DNA of 58,472 bases from Planctomycetota bacterium (GTDB lineage: Bacteria > Planctomycetota > UBA11346). Position 1 is the stretch's first letter; each line of letters starts with the position of its first letter. The position numbers were made by a program, and so were the translations under genes. Shown here in pieces: positions 21,717 through 30,921 of the stretch. The notes beneath the pieces were generated by a model. It saw only the letters and a list, made by a program, of their open reading frames with translations. It was not told where the DNA came from and did not search any database. The stretch covers positions 1-58,472 of the forward strand of contig JACCZE010000230.1 in NCBI GenBank assembly GCA_013696105.1, given 5' to 3'.

Positions 21717-22019
21717 TCAGACCGGCTTCTTCGATCCCTCGACCACGTGCGCGTCGAATGCCTCGGCGATCTCCTGCAGGCGGAATTCGTGCTCGTCCAT
21801 CGCCTGAACGTAGGCGTAGAGGTAGTATCCGTCCTTCGACCGGCTCAGCTCGGTCTTCATCATGCACTCGGGATCCTTGTAGCGGAACGTGTAGGTTCCG
21901 GTCGGTTCGAATCCGAGGTCGGCGAACACTGCGGTGAAATGGTCGAGGTCGTGGGTGAAGTCGACGATCTCCGAGGGATCGAGTGAGATCGCATATTTCC
22001 TGACCGAGATCGTCGCCAT
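21717..22019 (-). CDS. Hypothetical protein, 100 aa
   Basis: Not recognised. It is soluble, acidic, with no signal peptide or membrane segment. Opening MATISVRKYAISLDPSEIVDF and later YTFRYKDPE suggest a compact alpha/beta fold. Start at 22019 is the ATG preceding an otherwise protein-like composition; an in-frame ATG at 22070 would add an Ala/Gly/Pro-rich extension. Followed by larA-like gene on the same strand in genome order (upstream in transcription is nothing close except that cluster's downstream end). Confidence 0.65.
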   Translation of the reverse strand: MATISVRKYAISLDPSEIVDFTHDLDHFTAVFADLGFEPTGTYTFRYKDPECMMKTELSRSKDGYYLYAYVQAMDEHEFRLQEIAEAFDAHVVEGSKKPV

Positions 22020-22119
22020 GTTGGGGAAGTGTACCCCTGGCGCAGCGGCACGGCAAGGCGCCCCGCCCATTTCAAACAGCCTGGCTGCGTGCCCGCACCG
22101 ATCAGCTTAATAGCCCGGG

Positions 22120-23397
22120 TCACAGGTCCTTGAAGCGTCCCCGGTAAGCCCACAAGCCCAAGGCTGGATTGGAGATGTAGAAGATCCGCTCGCCATCGAC
22201 GGTGTTCCAGCCATCGACGAGCTTCGCCGGATCGTAGCGCCGCATGGTCCCGGCCAGGTCCGCATAGGCGTAGCCGACGCCCTCGATTTCGGCCCGGGTC
22301 AGATGCCCCGGACAATAGGTCACGGTGAAACGGCCTTCGCTCGATCCATGGATCAGGTGCGCGGCCGCCGACAGGTTTGTGCGCAGATCCTGGTGTTCGC
22401 GCACGAAACGCATGACCTCGGGCGTGGTGCGGTAGCCGTAGGCGCGGATCAGGCGATCGATCTCGGGATCCTCGCCGAAGCCCTTCAATCCCGGCGCGAG
22501 CACCACCAGCTCGCCGCGGTCCGCGATCGCCATGCGCGTGCGGTAGACCGATTTGTTGCCCAGCCACGTGGTGTGGAACTCTTCGGGGTCGAGGTACACC
22601 ACGACCTTTTTCGGCTCCTCGTCGAGGAGCTGGAAGTTCACCTCGAGCGACAGCTTCGCCGCCAGTTCGAAGCACTCGACGCCGTCGCCGATATAGAGTC
22701 CGCGCGTCACCAGGCCACCGGCGCCATCCGAGCCGACGACGGTGAGGACGAACACGATCGGCAGGTGCTTGCACAGCCGCAGCAGCGCTTCGTTCAAGAG
22801 ACGACGCACTGGCGTGTCCGCGCGGCCCATCATCCGCTCCATGCCGTAGGCCGCGCCGATGAAGTGGCTCTCGTTGATGCCCTCGGCGCCGCCGATTCCG
22901 ATGAACAGGTTCTTGGTGTGGTTGGCCATGCCCGCCACCTCGTGCGGCACCACCTGGCCGATCGACAGGATCAGGTCGTGGCCTCCGCCCCACGCGAGCT
23001 TGTTGAGCTGCGCCGGCCAGGGCTTGTCCCAGACGCCGTCGGTGGCTCGGGAGACGAACTCGGCCGGCAGCGAACCGATCGTCACCACGTCGTTGCGCCA
23101 ATCGTGGATGCGGAACAGGTCCTTGGGCACGCCGGCGTACATCTTGGCGATCTGCCAATCCGGCATGGGCGCGTGCGTGCCCAGCGCGGGCAGGACGTCG
23201 GTCAGTGCCGTGCCGAAATGGTCGTAGGTGATGCGCGTCAGGATCCCGGCGCGGCTGTTGAAGCGGGTGAAATCAGGCGGGATGGCCAGCACCTTGCGCC
23301 GTTTGCCGAGCTTCTCGAACGTTGCGGTCATGGCGGCGCGCAGGTCGGCGTCCGTGAGCACGGTGGTGGGGGAGCCCTTCGCGAAGTAGGTGGTCAT
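22120..23397 (-). CDS. LarA-like nickel-pincer-dependent racemase/epimerase family protein
   Basis: 425 aa, LarA/DUF2088 family. LarA enzymes use a nickel pincer nucleotide bound to a lysine to racemise lactate or epimerise other 2-hydroxy acids. Family motifs are PPDFTRFNSRAG near the N-terminus and GQVVPHEVAGMANHTKN, in which the His and Lys line up with the catalytic histidine and cofactor lysine of LarA. INESHFIGAAYGMERMMG follows. Start ATG at 23397 overlaps the stop of the FGGY kinase (ATGA), so translation is coupled. No larB, larC or larE is nearby; they would have to be elsewhere. A sugar-acid epimerase fits the neighbours better than lactate racemase. Confidence 0.85.
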   Translation of the reverse strand: MTTYFAKGSPTTVLTDADLRAAMTATFEKLGKRRKVLAIPPDFTRFNSRAGILTRITYDHFGTALTDVLPALGTHAPMPDWQIAKMYAGVPKDLFRIHDWRNDVVTIGSLPAEFVSRATDGVWDKPWPAQLNKLAWGGGHDLILSIGQVVPHEVAGMANHTKNLFIGIGGAEGINESHFIGAAYGMERMMGRADTPVRRLLNEALLRLCKHLPIVFVLTVVGSDGAGGLVTRGLYIGDGVECFELAAKLSLEVNFQLLDEEPKKVVVYLDPEEFHTTWLGNKSVYRTRMAIADRGELVVLAPGLKGFGEDPEIDRLIRAYGYRTTPEVMRFVREHQDLRTNLSAAAHLIHGSSEGRFTVTYCPGHLTRAEIEGVGYAYADLAGTMRRYDPAKLVDGWNTVDGERIFYISNPALGLWAYRGRFKDL

Positions 23398-24881
23398 CGT
23401 CGGGTCCGCCTCGTGCGCTTCGTGGAATCGGTCGGGTAGAGCGTGCGCTCGAGAGCGGCGAGCTCCACGCGTTCTCGCGCATACGCGCGCGCGTGCGTGC
23501 GCCGTGGTGCGATCGGCTCGCCGGTCGTCGCTGCGATCTGGTCTGCCGAGCGCAGGCGTTCGAGCGCCAATACCGCTGCGCCGCTCAGCGACGATTCGGG
23601 CTCGAGGCTCGGCCGCACCTCGCGTCCGAGCACGTCGGCCAGGCGCTGGAGCGCTCCGCGCGATTTCTGGATGCCGCCGCCGACCGCGATGCGCAGGCGT
23701 GAGCGCGAGCCAGGAAGCAGATCGATGATCGTCGCCAGCCGGTGGAAGCTCGCTTCGGTGGTCGCCTGCAGCACATCCAGCGCGCTGGTCGCCTGGGTCA
23801 GGCCGACGATGGCTCCGCGCAGATCCTCGCGCCAGGTCGGTGCGCGTTCGGCCAGCCAGAACGGCAGCACGCGCAGGCCGTGGTCTGGGCCCGGACGATC
23901 CGCGAGTGCGCGCTCGATCGCGGAGGGGTCCTCGGGCAGGCGCAGCTGGTCCAGACACCATGCGCGCAGCGATCCTGCGTTCGAGATCGCGCCGCCGACC
24001 AGGAACCGGCGCGCATCGACCCGGTAGCAGAACAATCCGAACGGCGCGCGGGCTTCGCCGCGATCGCGCAGGATGCGCACGGCACCGCTGGTGCCGAAGT
24101 TGATCGCCGCCCATCCGCGCCGGGTCGCGCCGACTCCGAGGTTGTTCGCGGCGCCATCGCCGATGGCCGGGTACCAGGCCGCATCGGCGATCTCGGGCCA
24201 GGCGCGGTGCCAACGCCGGTCGAGGCGCAGGGGGGTGTCGGCGATCGGCGACAGGCTCGACTGCGGGACGCCGAAGCGCGCGAGGGAGGGCGCATCCCAC
24301 GACATGGCCTCGGGATCGTAGAGCCCTGTACCCGTGGCCATGCCGTGCGCGCAGCGCAGGCCCGAAGACAGCTGCAGGTACAGCCATTCGGCAGGGGACA
24401 TCCAGCGCGCGACGCGCGAGAACACCCGCGGCTCGGTGCGTTGCAGCCACGCGAGCTTCGCCGGCCAGAAGGATGCGCGCAGCATGCAGCCGGTGCGCTG
24501 GTGGTAGCGCCGCTCGTCGTGATGGCCGCGCAGCCGGGCCGCGTCGTCGCGGCAGCGGCTGTCCGCCCAGGTGATCACCCGCGTCAGCGGACGGCCGTCG
24601 GCGGTGGTGCCTACCAGGCTGTGCCAGAAGCACGAGGTCGCGACACCAGCAATCGCGCGTCCGCGCAGTGTCCGATCGCGACGCGCGGCTGCGAGGGTGC
24701 GGCCGATGCAGGCGCGCACGCCGTCGAGGAGCGCCGCCGGCTCGATCTCGGCGCGGCCATCGCGGTCGGTGATCAGCGCATGCGTCGCCTGCGCGGTGGT
24801 CGTCACGATGCGCACACCGCTCTGATCGAAGAGCGCGGTGCGCGTCGAACTGGTGCCGATGTCGATGGCGAGGATGAGCAT
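23394..24881 (-). CDS. FGGY-family carbohydrate kinase
   Basis: 495 aa; ATP-dependent kinase of the gluconokinase/xylulokinase/glycerol kinase family. The N-terminal phosphate-binding strand is LAIDIGTSSTRTALFD and the second lobe has PAIGDGAANNLG with the likely catalytic aspartate and INFGTSGAVR, then GGGIQKSRG near residue 405. The C-terminal ~45 residues are Arg-rich. Substrate is not determinable, but the SDR upstream and LarA-like protein downstream suggest a sugar acid such as gluconate. Confidence 0.88.
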   Translation of the reverse strand: MLILAIDIGTSSTRTALFDQSGVRIVTTTAQATHALITDRDGRAEIEPAALLDGVRACIGRTLAAARRDRTLRGRAIAGVATSCFWHSLVGTTADGRPLTRVITWADSRCRDDAARLRGHHDERRYHQRTGCMLRASFWPAKLAWLQRTEPRVFSRVARWMSPAEWLYLQLSSGLRCAHGMATGTGLYDPEAMSWDAPSLARFGVPQSSLSPIADTPLRLDRRWHRAWPEIADAAWYPAIGDGAANNLGVGATRRGWAAINFGTSGAVRILRDRGEARAPFGLFCYRVDARRFLVGGAISNAGSLRAWCLDQLRLPEDPSAIERALADRPGPDHGLRVLPFWLAERAPTWREDLRGAIVGLTQATSALDVLQATTEASFHRLATIIDLLPGSRSRLRIAVGGGIQKSRGALQRLADVLGREVRPSLEPESSLSGAAVLALERLRSADQIAATTGEPIAPRRTHARAYARERVELAALERTLYPTDSTKRTRRTRR

Positions 24882-24888
24882 GATCAGG

Positions 24889-24925
24889 GCACGTCCGACG
24901 TCCGACGTCCGACGCCCGACGCCAG
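24889..24925. repeat. Heptamer array C (single arm)
   Basis: Five units of 7 bases (GCACGTC, three CGACGTC/CGACGCC-type units and CGACGCC) fill most of the 58-bp gap between the SDR stop and the kinase start. No inverted arm is present. The unit is palindromic in part (GACGTC), so strands can still pair. Confidence 0.85.
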
Positions 24926-24939
24926 GAAGCGGCGAAAAA

Positions 24940-25740
24940 TCATATCGTCTGCGACAGGAAGCCGCCGTCGACGCAGACGTCGCTGCCGGTGACGAATGCG
25001 GATGCCTGGGCCGATGCCAGGAAGACCGCGGCGCCGATCAGCTCGTCGGCTTCGCCGAAACGGCCCATCGGGGTGTGGCCGAGGATCTGCTGACCGCGAG
25101 CGGTCGGCGTGCCGTCGGCGTTGAACAGCAGCTTCTTGTTCTGTTCGGCGGGAAAGAACCCGGGCGTGATCGAATTCACCCGCACCCCGGAGCGCGCCCA
25201 CTCGCGGGCGAGGAATTTGGTCAGGTTCAGCACCGCGGCCTTGGCCGACGAGTACGACACCACGCGCGAGAGCGGGATGTGCGCGCTCACCGATGCGATG
25301 TTGATGATCGATCCGCGTTTGCGCGCGACCATGCCGGGTCCGAATTCCTGGCACGGCAGCAGCGCGCCGCCGATCAGGTTGAGATCGTAGTTCGCCTTCC
25401 AATCGGCGAGCGAGATGCCTTCGAAGGCCTTGTCGCCGACGACGGTCACCTTGGGATCGTTGCCGCCGGCGGCGTTCACCAGCACGGTCGGATCCCCGAG
25501 ATGCTTGGCGATCTCCTGGTGCGCGCGCTTCAGGCTCGCAGGATCCATCGCGTCGCAGGCGACGAACAACGATGTGCCTCCTGCCTCGCGGATGGCGTGC
25601 GCGCGGGATTCTCCGCGTTCGGCATTGCGGCCGACGACCGCTACCGGTGCTCCAGCGCGGGCCAGACCGCTGGCGAGCGCGCCGCCGAGGACGCCGGTCC
25701 CGCCGATGACGACGGCGATATCCTGGCTCAGATCGAACAT
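24940..25740 (-). CDS. Short-chain dehydrogenase/reductase
   Basis: 266 aa classical SDR. The NAD(P) site is VIGGTGVLGGALA, with the NAAGGN structural motif, the active-site Ser in NIASVSAH and Tyr-Lys in YSSAK; the C-terminal end has VTGSDVCVDGGF. Close in character to gluconate 5-dehydrogenase / mannonate oxidoreductase enzymes. First of three same-strand genes with the kinase and LarA-like protein; a heptamer array separates it from the kinase. Confidence 0.88.
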   Translation of the reverse strand: MFDLSQDIAVVIGGTGVLGGALASGLARAGAPVAVVGRNAERGESRAHAIREAGGTSLFVACDAMDPASLKRAHQEIAKHLGDPTVLVNAAGGNDPKVTVVGDKAFEGISLADWKANYDLNLIGGALLPCQEFGPGMVARKRGSIINIASVSAHIPLSRVVSYSSAKAAVLNLTKFLAREWARSGVRVNSITPGFFPAEQNKKLLFNADGTPTARGQQILGHTPMGRFGEADELIGAAVFLASAQASAFVTGSDVCVDGGFLSQTI

Positions 25741-25842
25741 GCGTACCCCCGGCGCGGCATTTGAGGCCGAGGCACCGACGCGTCAACCCGGCGAGGTGAA
25801 GCCGCACGCGGCATGCTCAGTGCCCACCACTGCCCGAATCGT

Positions 25843-26151
25843 TCAGCCGTCGCCGAGGGGGCTTGTGAGGTTGCGGCTGCGCTCCTCGACTCCTAGGCCC
25901 GCCTTCTCGAGGACGGTTCGCGCTTCATGCCGGTCCATGCCCAGGATGCGACACCGCAGGATGGCTCCCTGGTGGTAGGCGAGCAGGGTCGCCATCCGCA
26001 CGCGACCGTAGTCGGCGCGATAGGGGCCGTCGTCCACCGCGGCAGGCAGCTGGCCGTATTCCCGCTGCCAGGCGATCGTCACCCGCGTGATGGCGGCAGC
26101 CTGGACCGCAGCCACGAACGCATCGATCGCATCAAATTCACGATAGCTCAT
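25843..26151 (-). CDS. Hypothetical protein, 102 aa
   Basis: Not recognised. Helical composition (VAAVQAAAITRVTIAWQREYG) with no signal peptide, and a C-terminal third that looks like a small helical domain (GMDRHEARTVLEKAGLG). It is divergent from the sirtuin gene, 87 bases apart, so the two may share regulation. Confidence 0.55.
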   Translation of the reverse strand: MSYREFDAIDAFVAAVQAAAITRVTIAWQREYGQLPAAVDDGPYRADYGRVRMATLLAYHQGAILRCRILGMDRHEARTVLEKAGLGVEERSRNLTSPLGDG

Positions 26152-26238
26152 TGTCGCATCGGAATGTCTTGATCGCTACCGGCCCGGCCAGTACAAATCC
26201 TGGCTGTGGCGCAGCGGACGACTGAACTTCCGGGACAG

Positions 26239-27012
26239 ATGGAATCAGCACAAGCCGAAGCGGCTACGCTGCTTCGCGGGTGCCGCCGACTCCTGGTCAT
26301 GACCGGGGCGGGCATGAGCGCCGATGCCGGTGTCCCCACCTTCCGCTGCGAAGGGGGATTCTGGAAGAACCACCGGTTCGAGGATCTCGCGCACCCGGAC
26401 GGCTTCAAGCGCGACCCCGACCTCGTGTGGGACTGGTATCGTGAACGTCGCCTGTGCGTGGCCTCGTCGGCGCCCCACCCGGGCCAACGGACCATCGCGC
26501 TGCTGCAGCGCCATTACCCCGAACCCGGCCAGGTGCTGATCGCCACCACCAACGAAGACGACCTGCTGGAGCGAGCCGGAGTCGCGCCGGTCATCCACCT
26601 GCACGGATCGCTGTTCGACACCATCTGCTCGGGCACGTGCGGCTGGCGCTCCTCCGACGACCGCGACAACTCGCTGAGCATGATGCCGTGTCCGCGCTGC
26701 GGTGCGGCGGTGCGGCCGGGATCGGTGTGGTATGGCGAGTCGCTGCCGCGCGCGCCGCTGCAGGCGATCGCGCACTTCAATCCCGATGGCTGCCTGCTGG
26801 TCGGCTCCTCGTGCCTGGTCCAGCCGGCCGCGGCGATCCCATCCGACCTCGTGGCCGCCTCCGCACCCGTGGTCGAGATCAACACCGAAGAGACCTTGTT
26901 CTCTCCCATCGCCAGCTGCAGCATCCGCGGCACGGCGAAGGACGTGCTGCCCGGCATCGTCGACCTGCTGACCTCGCGTACCGTGCAGGATCAGAAGCGG
27001 CGCGTGACCTGA
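26239..27012 (+). CDS. cobB: NAD-dependent protein deacylase, CobB-type sirtuin
   Basis: Removes acetyl or succinyl groups from lysine using NAD. 257 aa from the ATG at 26239; a GTG at 26206 would add 11 residues. NAD motif GAGMSADAGVPTFR and catalytic HLHGS are clear. TTNEDDLLERAG replaces the usual TQNxDxLHxRAG. Four zinc cysteines are seen in CSGTC and CPRCG. WYRERR places Tyr and Arg as in class III (desuccinylase/demalonylase) sirtuins, as in E. coli CobB. Confidence 0.92.
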   Translation: MESAQAEAATLLRGCRRLLVMTGAGMSADAGVPTFRCEGGFWKNHRFEDLAHPDGFKRDPDLVWDWYRERRLCVASSAPHPGQRTIALLQRHYPEPGQVLIATTNEDDLLERAGVAPVIHLHGSLFDTICSGTCGWRSSDDRDNSLSMMPCPRCGAAVRPGSVWYGESLPRAPLQAIAHFNPDGCLLVGSSCLVQPAAAIPSDLVAASAPVVEINTEETLFSPIASCSIRGTAKDVLPGIVDLLTSRTVQDQKRRVT

Positions 27013-27086
27013 GGCCCCATCGCACCACGTGCGAAGACCACCACCCGCGATGAACGATCCAAGACCAGCCGATCGGCGCGCGACGA

Positions 27087-28430
27087 ATGCCGGATAACCG
27101 AAGCGACCACGATCTCTCGGCCAACGTGCTCGCATCCGCGGCACATCTGCTGCCGCGCGACGGAGCCACCGTGCTGGTCGCCGTCAGCGGAGGGGCGGAC
27201 AGCGTCGTGCTGTGGGACATCCTCGCGCGTGCGCAGCGCTGGACGGTCGTCGCCTACCATCTCGACCATGCGCTGCGCGATGCTTCGGCCGTGGATGCGG
27301 CATTCGTCCTGGCGCTCGCGCAGGATTTCGCCGCCGCCGGCATCGCTACGCGGGCTCTGTGCGAACGTGTCGAGATCGCTCGCCTGGCCGCCGATTGGCG
27401 CTGCGGACTCGAGGCAGCGGGCCGCCGTCATCGCTATGCCCGACTCGAGCAGATTGCTGGCGACGTCACAGCGGCCGCCGTCGTCACCGCGCACCACCGC
27501 GACGATCAGGCCGAGACCGTGCTGATGAACCTGCTGCGTGGTTCCGGTCGTTCCGGCCATCGCGGCATCCCTGCGCTGCGTCGTCTGGGTGCGGTGCCGC
27601 TGATCCGACCCCTTCTGCCGTATGCGCGCTCACGACTGCGGGCATACGCGCGCGAACGCGGACTGTCTTGGCGCGAGGACGCGAGCAACGACGACGAACG
27701 CTTCCGCCGCAACGTGGTGCGCAGGCGCGTCCTACCGGTGCTCGAGGCCGCGTGTCCCGGTACCGCGGAGGCGTTGATCGCGCTCTCCGACGCGCCCGAG
27801 ATCATCGCTGGACCAGCGATCGATGCCGCTGCGGGGGCGATCGCCATCGCGCGTCTGCCCCAATCGCCACATGAGCGCGCCACCGTGTGGCGGCGCATGC
27901 TCATCGATCTCGCGATCGAACCCGGACGAACGCGCATCCGCGAGTTGGAGTCGCTGGTCGGCGGCGTTCCTGGTCGAGCCTACCGTCTCGGAACCTGGCG
28001 CTTCCAGCGCACGCGCGAGACCATCGTCTGGCTGCAGGCGTCTCCTACCGTGTGTTCCGACGAGGTCGCGATCCCGGAGCCGGGCATCTACCGTCGCGGC
28101 GGCCAGGAACTGACCATCCGCCCGGCGCCATCGCCCGCGGATGCGCGGACGCCGAGCGGTGAAGCCTGGCTGTCGGCCGACCGCGTGGCGCTGCCGCTGG
28201 TGTGGCGGCTCGCGGGCGCCACCGAACGCTGGCGACCGCTCGGCTCGCCAGGGGGGCGGACCGTGCGCAAGTACCTCGCCGACCGCAAGGTGCCCGCGGA
28301 CGCACGCGCCGCGGTCGCGGTCGTCGCCGACCGGGATGGCGTGGTGTGGATTCCCGGTTTCGGCATCGCCGAACGGGCGCGCGTCGATCCCGACGCGCCA
28401 CGAGTGCTTCATGGCAAGATCGCGGGGTGA
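27087..28430 (+). CDS. tilS: tRNA(Ile)-lysidine synthetase
   Basis: ATP-dependent enzyme that converts C34 of the tRNA-Ile CAU anticodon to lysidine, needed to read AUA. 447 aa. The PP-loop is VAVSGGADSVVLWD near residues 32-45, followed by HLDHALR, TAHHRDDQAETVLMNLLRGSG and EDASNDD, all diagnostic of TilS. The C-terminal TilS_C domain (residues ~370-447, RWRPLGSPGGRTVRKYLADRKVP) is present. Followed by the GlmU-like gene after 15 bases. Confidence 0.95.
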   Translation: MPDNRSDHDLSANVLASAAHLLPRDGATVLVAVSGGADSVVLWDILARAQRWTVVAYHLDHALRDASAVDAAFVLALAQDFAAAGIATRALCERVEIARLAADWRCGLEAAGRRHRYARLEQIAGDVTAAAVVTAHHRDDQAETVLMNLLRGSGRSGHRGIPALRRLGAVPLIRPLLPYARSRLRAYARERGLSWREDASNDDERFRRNVVRRRVLPVLEAACPGTAEALIALSDAPEIIAGPAIDAAAGAIAIARLPQSPHERATVWRRMLIDLAIEPGRTRIRELESLVGGVPGRAYRLGTWRFQRTRETIVWLQASPTVCSDEVAIPEPGIYRRGGQELTIRPAPSPADARTPSGEAWLSADRVALPLVWRLAGATERWRPLGSPGGRTVRKYLADRKVPADARAAVAVVADRDGVVWIPGFGIAERARVDPDAPRVLHGKIAG

Positions 28431-28445
28431 CGCTTAACTGCGCGC

Positions 28446-29201
28446 ATGAGCGCCACCGTCCCCGTCAATGCCAACACGTCCGCTGTCGTCCTTGCCGCAG
28501 GCAAAGGCACGCGCATGGGCTCCGACCTGGCGAAGGTCCTGCATCCGCTCGCGGGGCGGCCGCTGATCGCCCATGTGCTGGATACCTGCCGCGCACTGGG
28601 CGTCGGCCAGGCCGTGGTGGTGGTCGGCTGGCAGCGCGAACGCGTCGAAGAGGCGGTGCGGCCGTGGAAGCCGACGTGCGTGCTGCAGGACCGTCAGTTG
28701 GGCACCGGCCATGCGGTGCTCGCCACGCAATCCTCGGTGCGCGGCGAGGTCGTGCTGGTGCTGTGCGGTGACTGTCCACTGACTCCTCCGGCGCTCCTGC
28801 AGGAGGTGCTGACCAAGCACGCCCGCACGGGCGCGTCCTGCACCGGCGTCGCCGCGCGCATGCAGGATCCCACCGGGTACGGACGCATGATCACCGATGC
28901 GGCCAGCCGTCTCGTCGGTATCGTCGAACACAAGGACGCGAGCCCTGATCAGCGCGCGATCGACCTGGTCAACAGCGGCATCTACGCCTTCCGCCGCGCC
29001 GACCTGTTCCGCTGCCTGGCGAAGGTCCGGCCGCAGAATGCGCAGGGGGAGTACTACCTGACCGACGTGGTGGCCATGCTGGTCGCCGAGGGTGAGCCGG
29101 TCGAACTGGTGGTCACCGACGACGTCGCCTCGGTGCTTGGCGTCAACACTCCGGCGGACCTCGCCACCGCCGAGCGCCTGCGCGCTGGACGCGCGCCATG
29201 A
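28446..29201 (+). CDS. GlmU-like nucleotidyltransferase, uridylyltransferase domain only
   Basis: 251 aa. The sugar-nucleotidyltransferase fold of GlmU is clear: VVLAAGKGTRMGSDLAKVL, the QDRQLGTGHAVLAT core, GYGRMI, and NSGIYAFRRADL. The C-terminal left-handed beta-helix that acetylates glucosamine 1-phosphate in full-length GlmU is absent; the gene stops after the first domain. It probably makes UDP-GlcNAc from UTP and GlcNAc 1-phosphate or a related NDP-sugar. The acetyl step would need another protein. Overlaps the next gene by ATGA. Confidence 0.85.
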   Translation: MSATVPVNANTSAVVLAAGKGTRMGSDLAKVLHPLAGRPLIAHVLDTCRALGVGQAVVVVGWQRERVEEAVRPWKPTCVLQDRQLGTGHAVLATQSSVRGEVVLVLCGDCPLTPPALLQEVLTKHARTGASCTGVAARMQDPTGYGRMITDAASRLVGIVEHKDASPDQRAIDLVNSGIYAFRRADLFRCLAKVRPQNAQGEYYLTDVVAMLVAEGEPVELVVTDDVASVLGVNTPADLATAERLRAGRAP

Positions 29202-29788
29202 GCCCGGTCACGCACGGCCTCCTGAGCTGGGTGCTCGCCCACACCCCGGGCGTCGCTCCGGCGATCGATCGACGTGGGCGCGCGGCGATCACCATCGCGG
29301 GCCTCGCGCCCGACCTCGATGGGTTCGGCTATCCCTTCCAGCTGCTCACGCGCAACAACGCCGAGCCGTTGGACTGGTTCACGCGCTTCCATCACCACCT
29401 CGCCCACAACCTCCTGGCGACCATCGTCATCGCCGCGCTCGCGTGCGCGTGGGCGCGTGGATCGTGGCGGGTGGCCGTGCTGGCGCTGATCGCCGCCAAC
29501 CTGCACATGGTCTGCGATCTGATCGGCGCCCGCGGACCCGACGGCAACCAGTGGCCGATCCCGTACTGGCAGCCGTTCTCGGACGTGGGTTGGGTCTGGA
29601 CGGGCCAATGGCGGTTGGACTCCTGGCAGAACCTGGTGATCACCCTGTCGGCGCTCGCCCTGAGCGTCGCCATCGCTCTGCGGCACAGTCGTACGCCGGT
29701 CGAGATCGCCTCGATGCGCGCCGATCACGGGGTCGTGGCGACGATCCGACGCTGGTTCAGGCGCACGCCGGTCGACGGCCAGGCCTGA
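29198..29788 (+). CDS. YdjM-like membrane-bound putative metal-dependent hydrolase
   Basis: 196 aa, related to the YdjM/DUF457 membrane family. MSPVTHGLLSWVL and GLAPDLDGF provide the His and Asp pattern, and FHHHLAHNLLATIVIAAL and NLHMVCDLIG supply further His/Asp residues inside hydrophobic segments. About four membrane segments. In E. coli YdjM is LexA-regulated. Its ATG overlaps the stop of the GlmU-like gene, so the two are coupled. Confidence 0.75.
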   Translation: MSPVTHGLLSWVLAHTPGVAPAIDRRGRAAITIAGLAPDLDGFGYPFQLLTRNNAEPLDWFTRFHHHLAHNLLATIVIAALACAWARGSWRVAVLALIAANLHMVCDLIGARGPDGNQWPIPYWQPFSDVGWVWTGQWRLDSWQNLVITLSALALSVAIALRHSRTPVEIASMRADHGVVATIRRWFRRTPVDGQA

Positions 29789-29896
29789 CGGCCTGATTTC
29801 CCCACGGGGACGATATCGGGCCGGTTTTGCATTCGCGCCTCGCGCCATATGCTGCCGCGCCCTCGCACGAATCACCAATCACCGCCCGGAGCCGCC

Positions 29897-30910
29897 ATGG
29901 CCATCAAGGTCCACTACGAGAAGACCGCGAAGATCGCACCCGTCCAGAAGAGCACCGTCGCCGTCATCGGCTACGGCAGCCAGGGCCACGCCCACGCGCA
30001 GAACCTGCGCGACAGCGGAGTGAAGGTGATCGTCGGCAACCACAACCGCACCAGCCCGAACGCGAAGCTCGCGCTCAAGCACGGCTTCCAGGTGCTGCCG
30101 CCGGCCGATGCGGTGAAGAAGGCCGACATCGTCATGTGCCTGGTGCCGGACGAGTTCCTGCCCGAGGTCTACGATCGCGACATCGAGCCGAACCTGCGGC
30201 CCGGCATGATGCTGATGGTCGCCCACGGCTTCAACATCCACTTCGGATTCGTCAAACCGCCGCGCGACATCGACGTGACCATGATCGCCCCCAAGGGCCC
30301 CGGCCACACCGTGCGCAGCGAATACCTCAAGGGCGGCGGAGTGCCGTGCCTGGTCGCGGTCAAGCAGGACGCCACCGGCAAGGCGCTCAATCGCGCCCTC
30401 GCCTACGGCAACGCCATCGGCGGCGCGCGCGCGGGCATCATCGAAACCACGTTCAAGGACGAGACCGAGACCGATCTCTTCGGCGAGCAGGTGGTGCTCT
30501 GCGGCGGACTGAGCGAGCTGATCAAGGCCGGCTTCGAGACGCTGACCGAAGCGGGTTATCCGCCAGAGATGGCCTACTTCGAATGTCTGCACGAGGTGAA
30601 GCTGATCGTCGACCTGATGTACGAGGGCGGCCTGAGCTACATGCGCTATTCGATCTCGAACACCGCCGAATACGGCGACTACGTCTCGGGCCCGAAGATC
30701 ATCACCCCGAAGACGCGCAAGGCGATGCGCAAGATCCTCAAGGACATCCAGAAGGTGAAGTTCGCGAAGGCCTTCCGCAAGGAATGCGCCGCGGGCAAGC
30801 CGTTCATGAACAAGATGCGCAAGAGCGAAGCCAACCATCCGATCGAGCAGGTCGGCCGCAGCCTGCGCAAGATGATGAAGTGGATCGACTCGAAGGAGAC
30901 ACGGAAATAG
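29897..30910 (+). CDS. ilvC: Ketol-acid reductoisomerase
   Basis: NADPH- and Mg-dependent second step of valine, leucine and isoleucine synthesis. 337 aa, class I length. [21 protein letters not shown] is the N-terminal cofactor site; [23 protein letters not shown] and the final SNTAEYGDY with the metal-binding acids follow. ATG at 29897 has GGAG 8 bases upstream and gives the family start (MAIKVHYEK). No other ilv or leu gene is next to it. Confidence 0.96.
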   Translation: MAIKVHYEKTAKIAPVQKSTVAVIGYGSQGHAHAQNLRDSGVKVIVGNHNRTSPNAKLALKHGFQVLPPADAVKKADIVMCLVPDEFLPEVYDRDIEPNLRPGMMLMVAHGFNIHFGFVKPPRDIDVTMIAPKGPGHTVRSEYLKGGGVPCLVAVKQDATGKALNRALAYGNAIGGARAGIIETTFKDETETDLFGEQVVLCGGLSELIKAGFETLTEAGYPPEMAYFECLHEVKLIVDLMYEGGLSYMRYSISNTAEYGDYVSGPKIITPKTRKAMRKILKDIQKVKFAKAFRKECAAGKPFMNKMRKSEANHPIEQVGRSLRKMMKWIDSKETRK

Positions 30911-30921
30911 TCGGGCGCCGC

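Noticed and set aside
23398-24633. 400-codon extension of the LarA-like gene
   Set aside because: It is an antisense-free alternative frame through the FGGY kinase on the same strand. The ATGA overlap and LarA homology place the start at 23397.
29827-30921. Extension of the M1 peptidase frame upstream through ilvC
   Set aside because: The upstream part is an alternate frame of ilvC, and a GTG with a good signal peptide follows at 30922.
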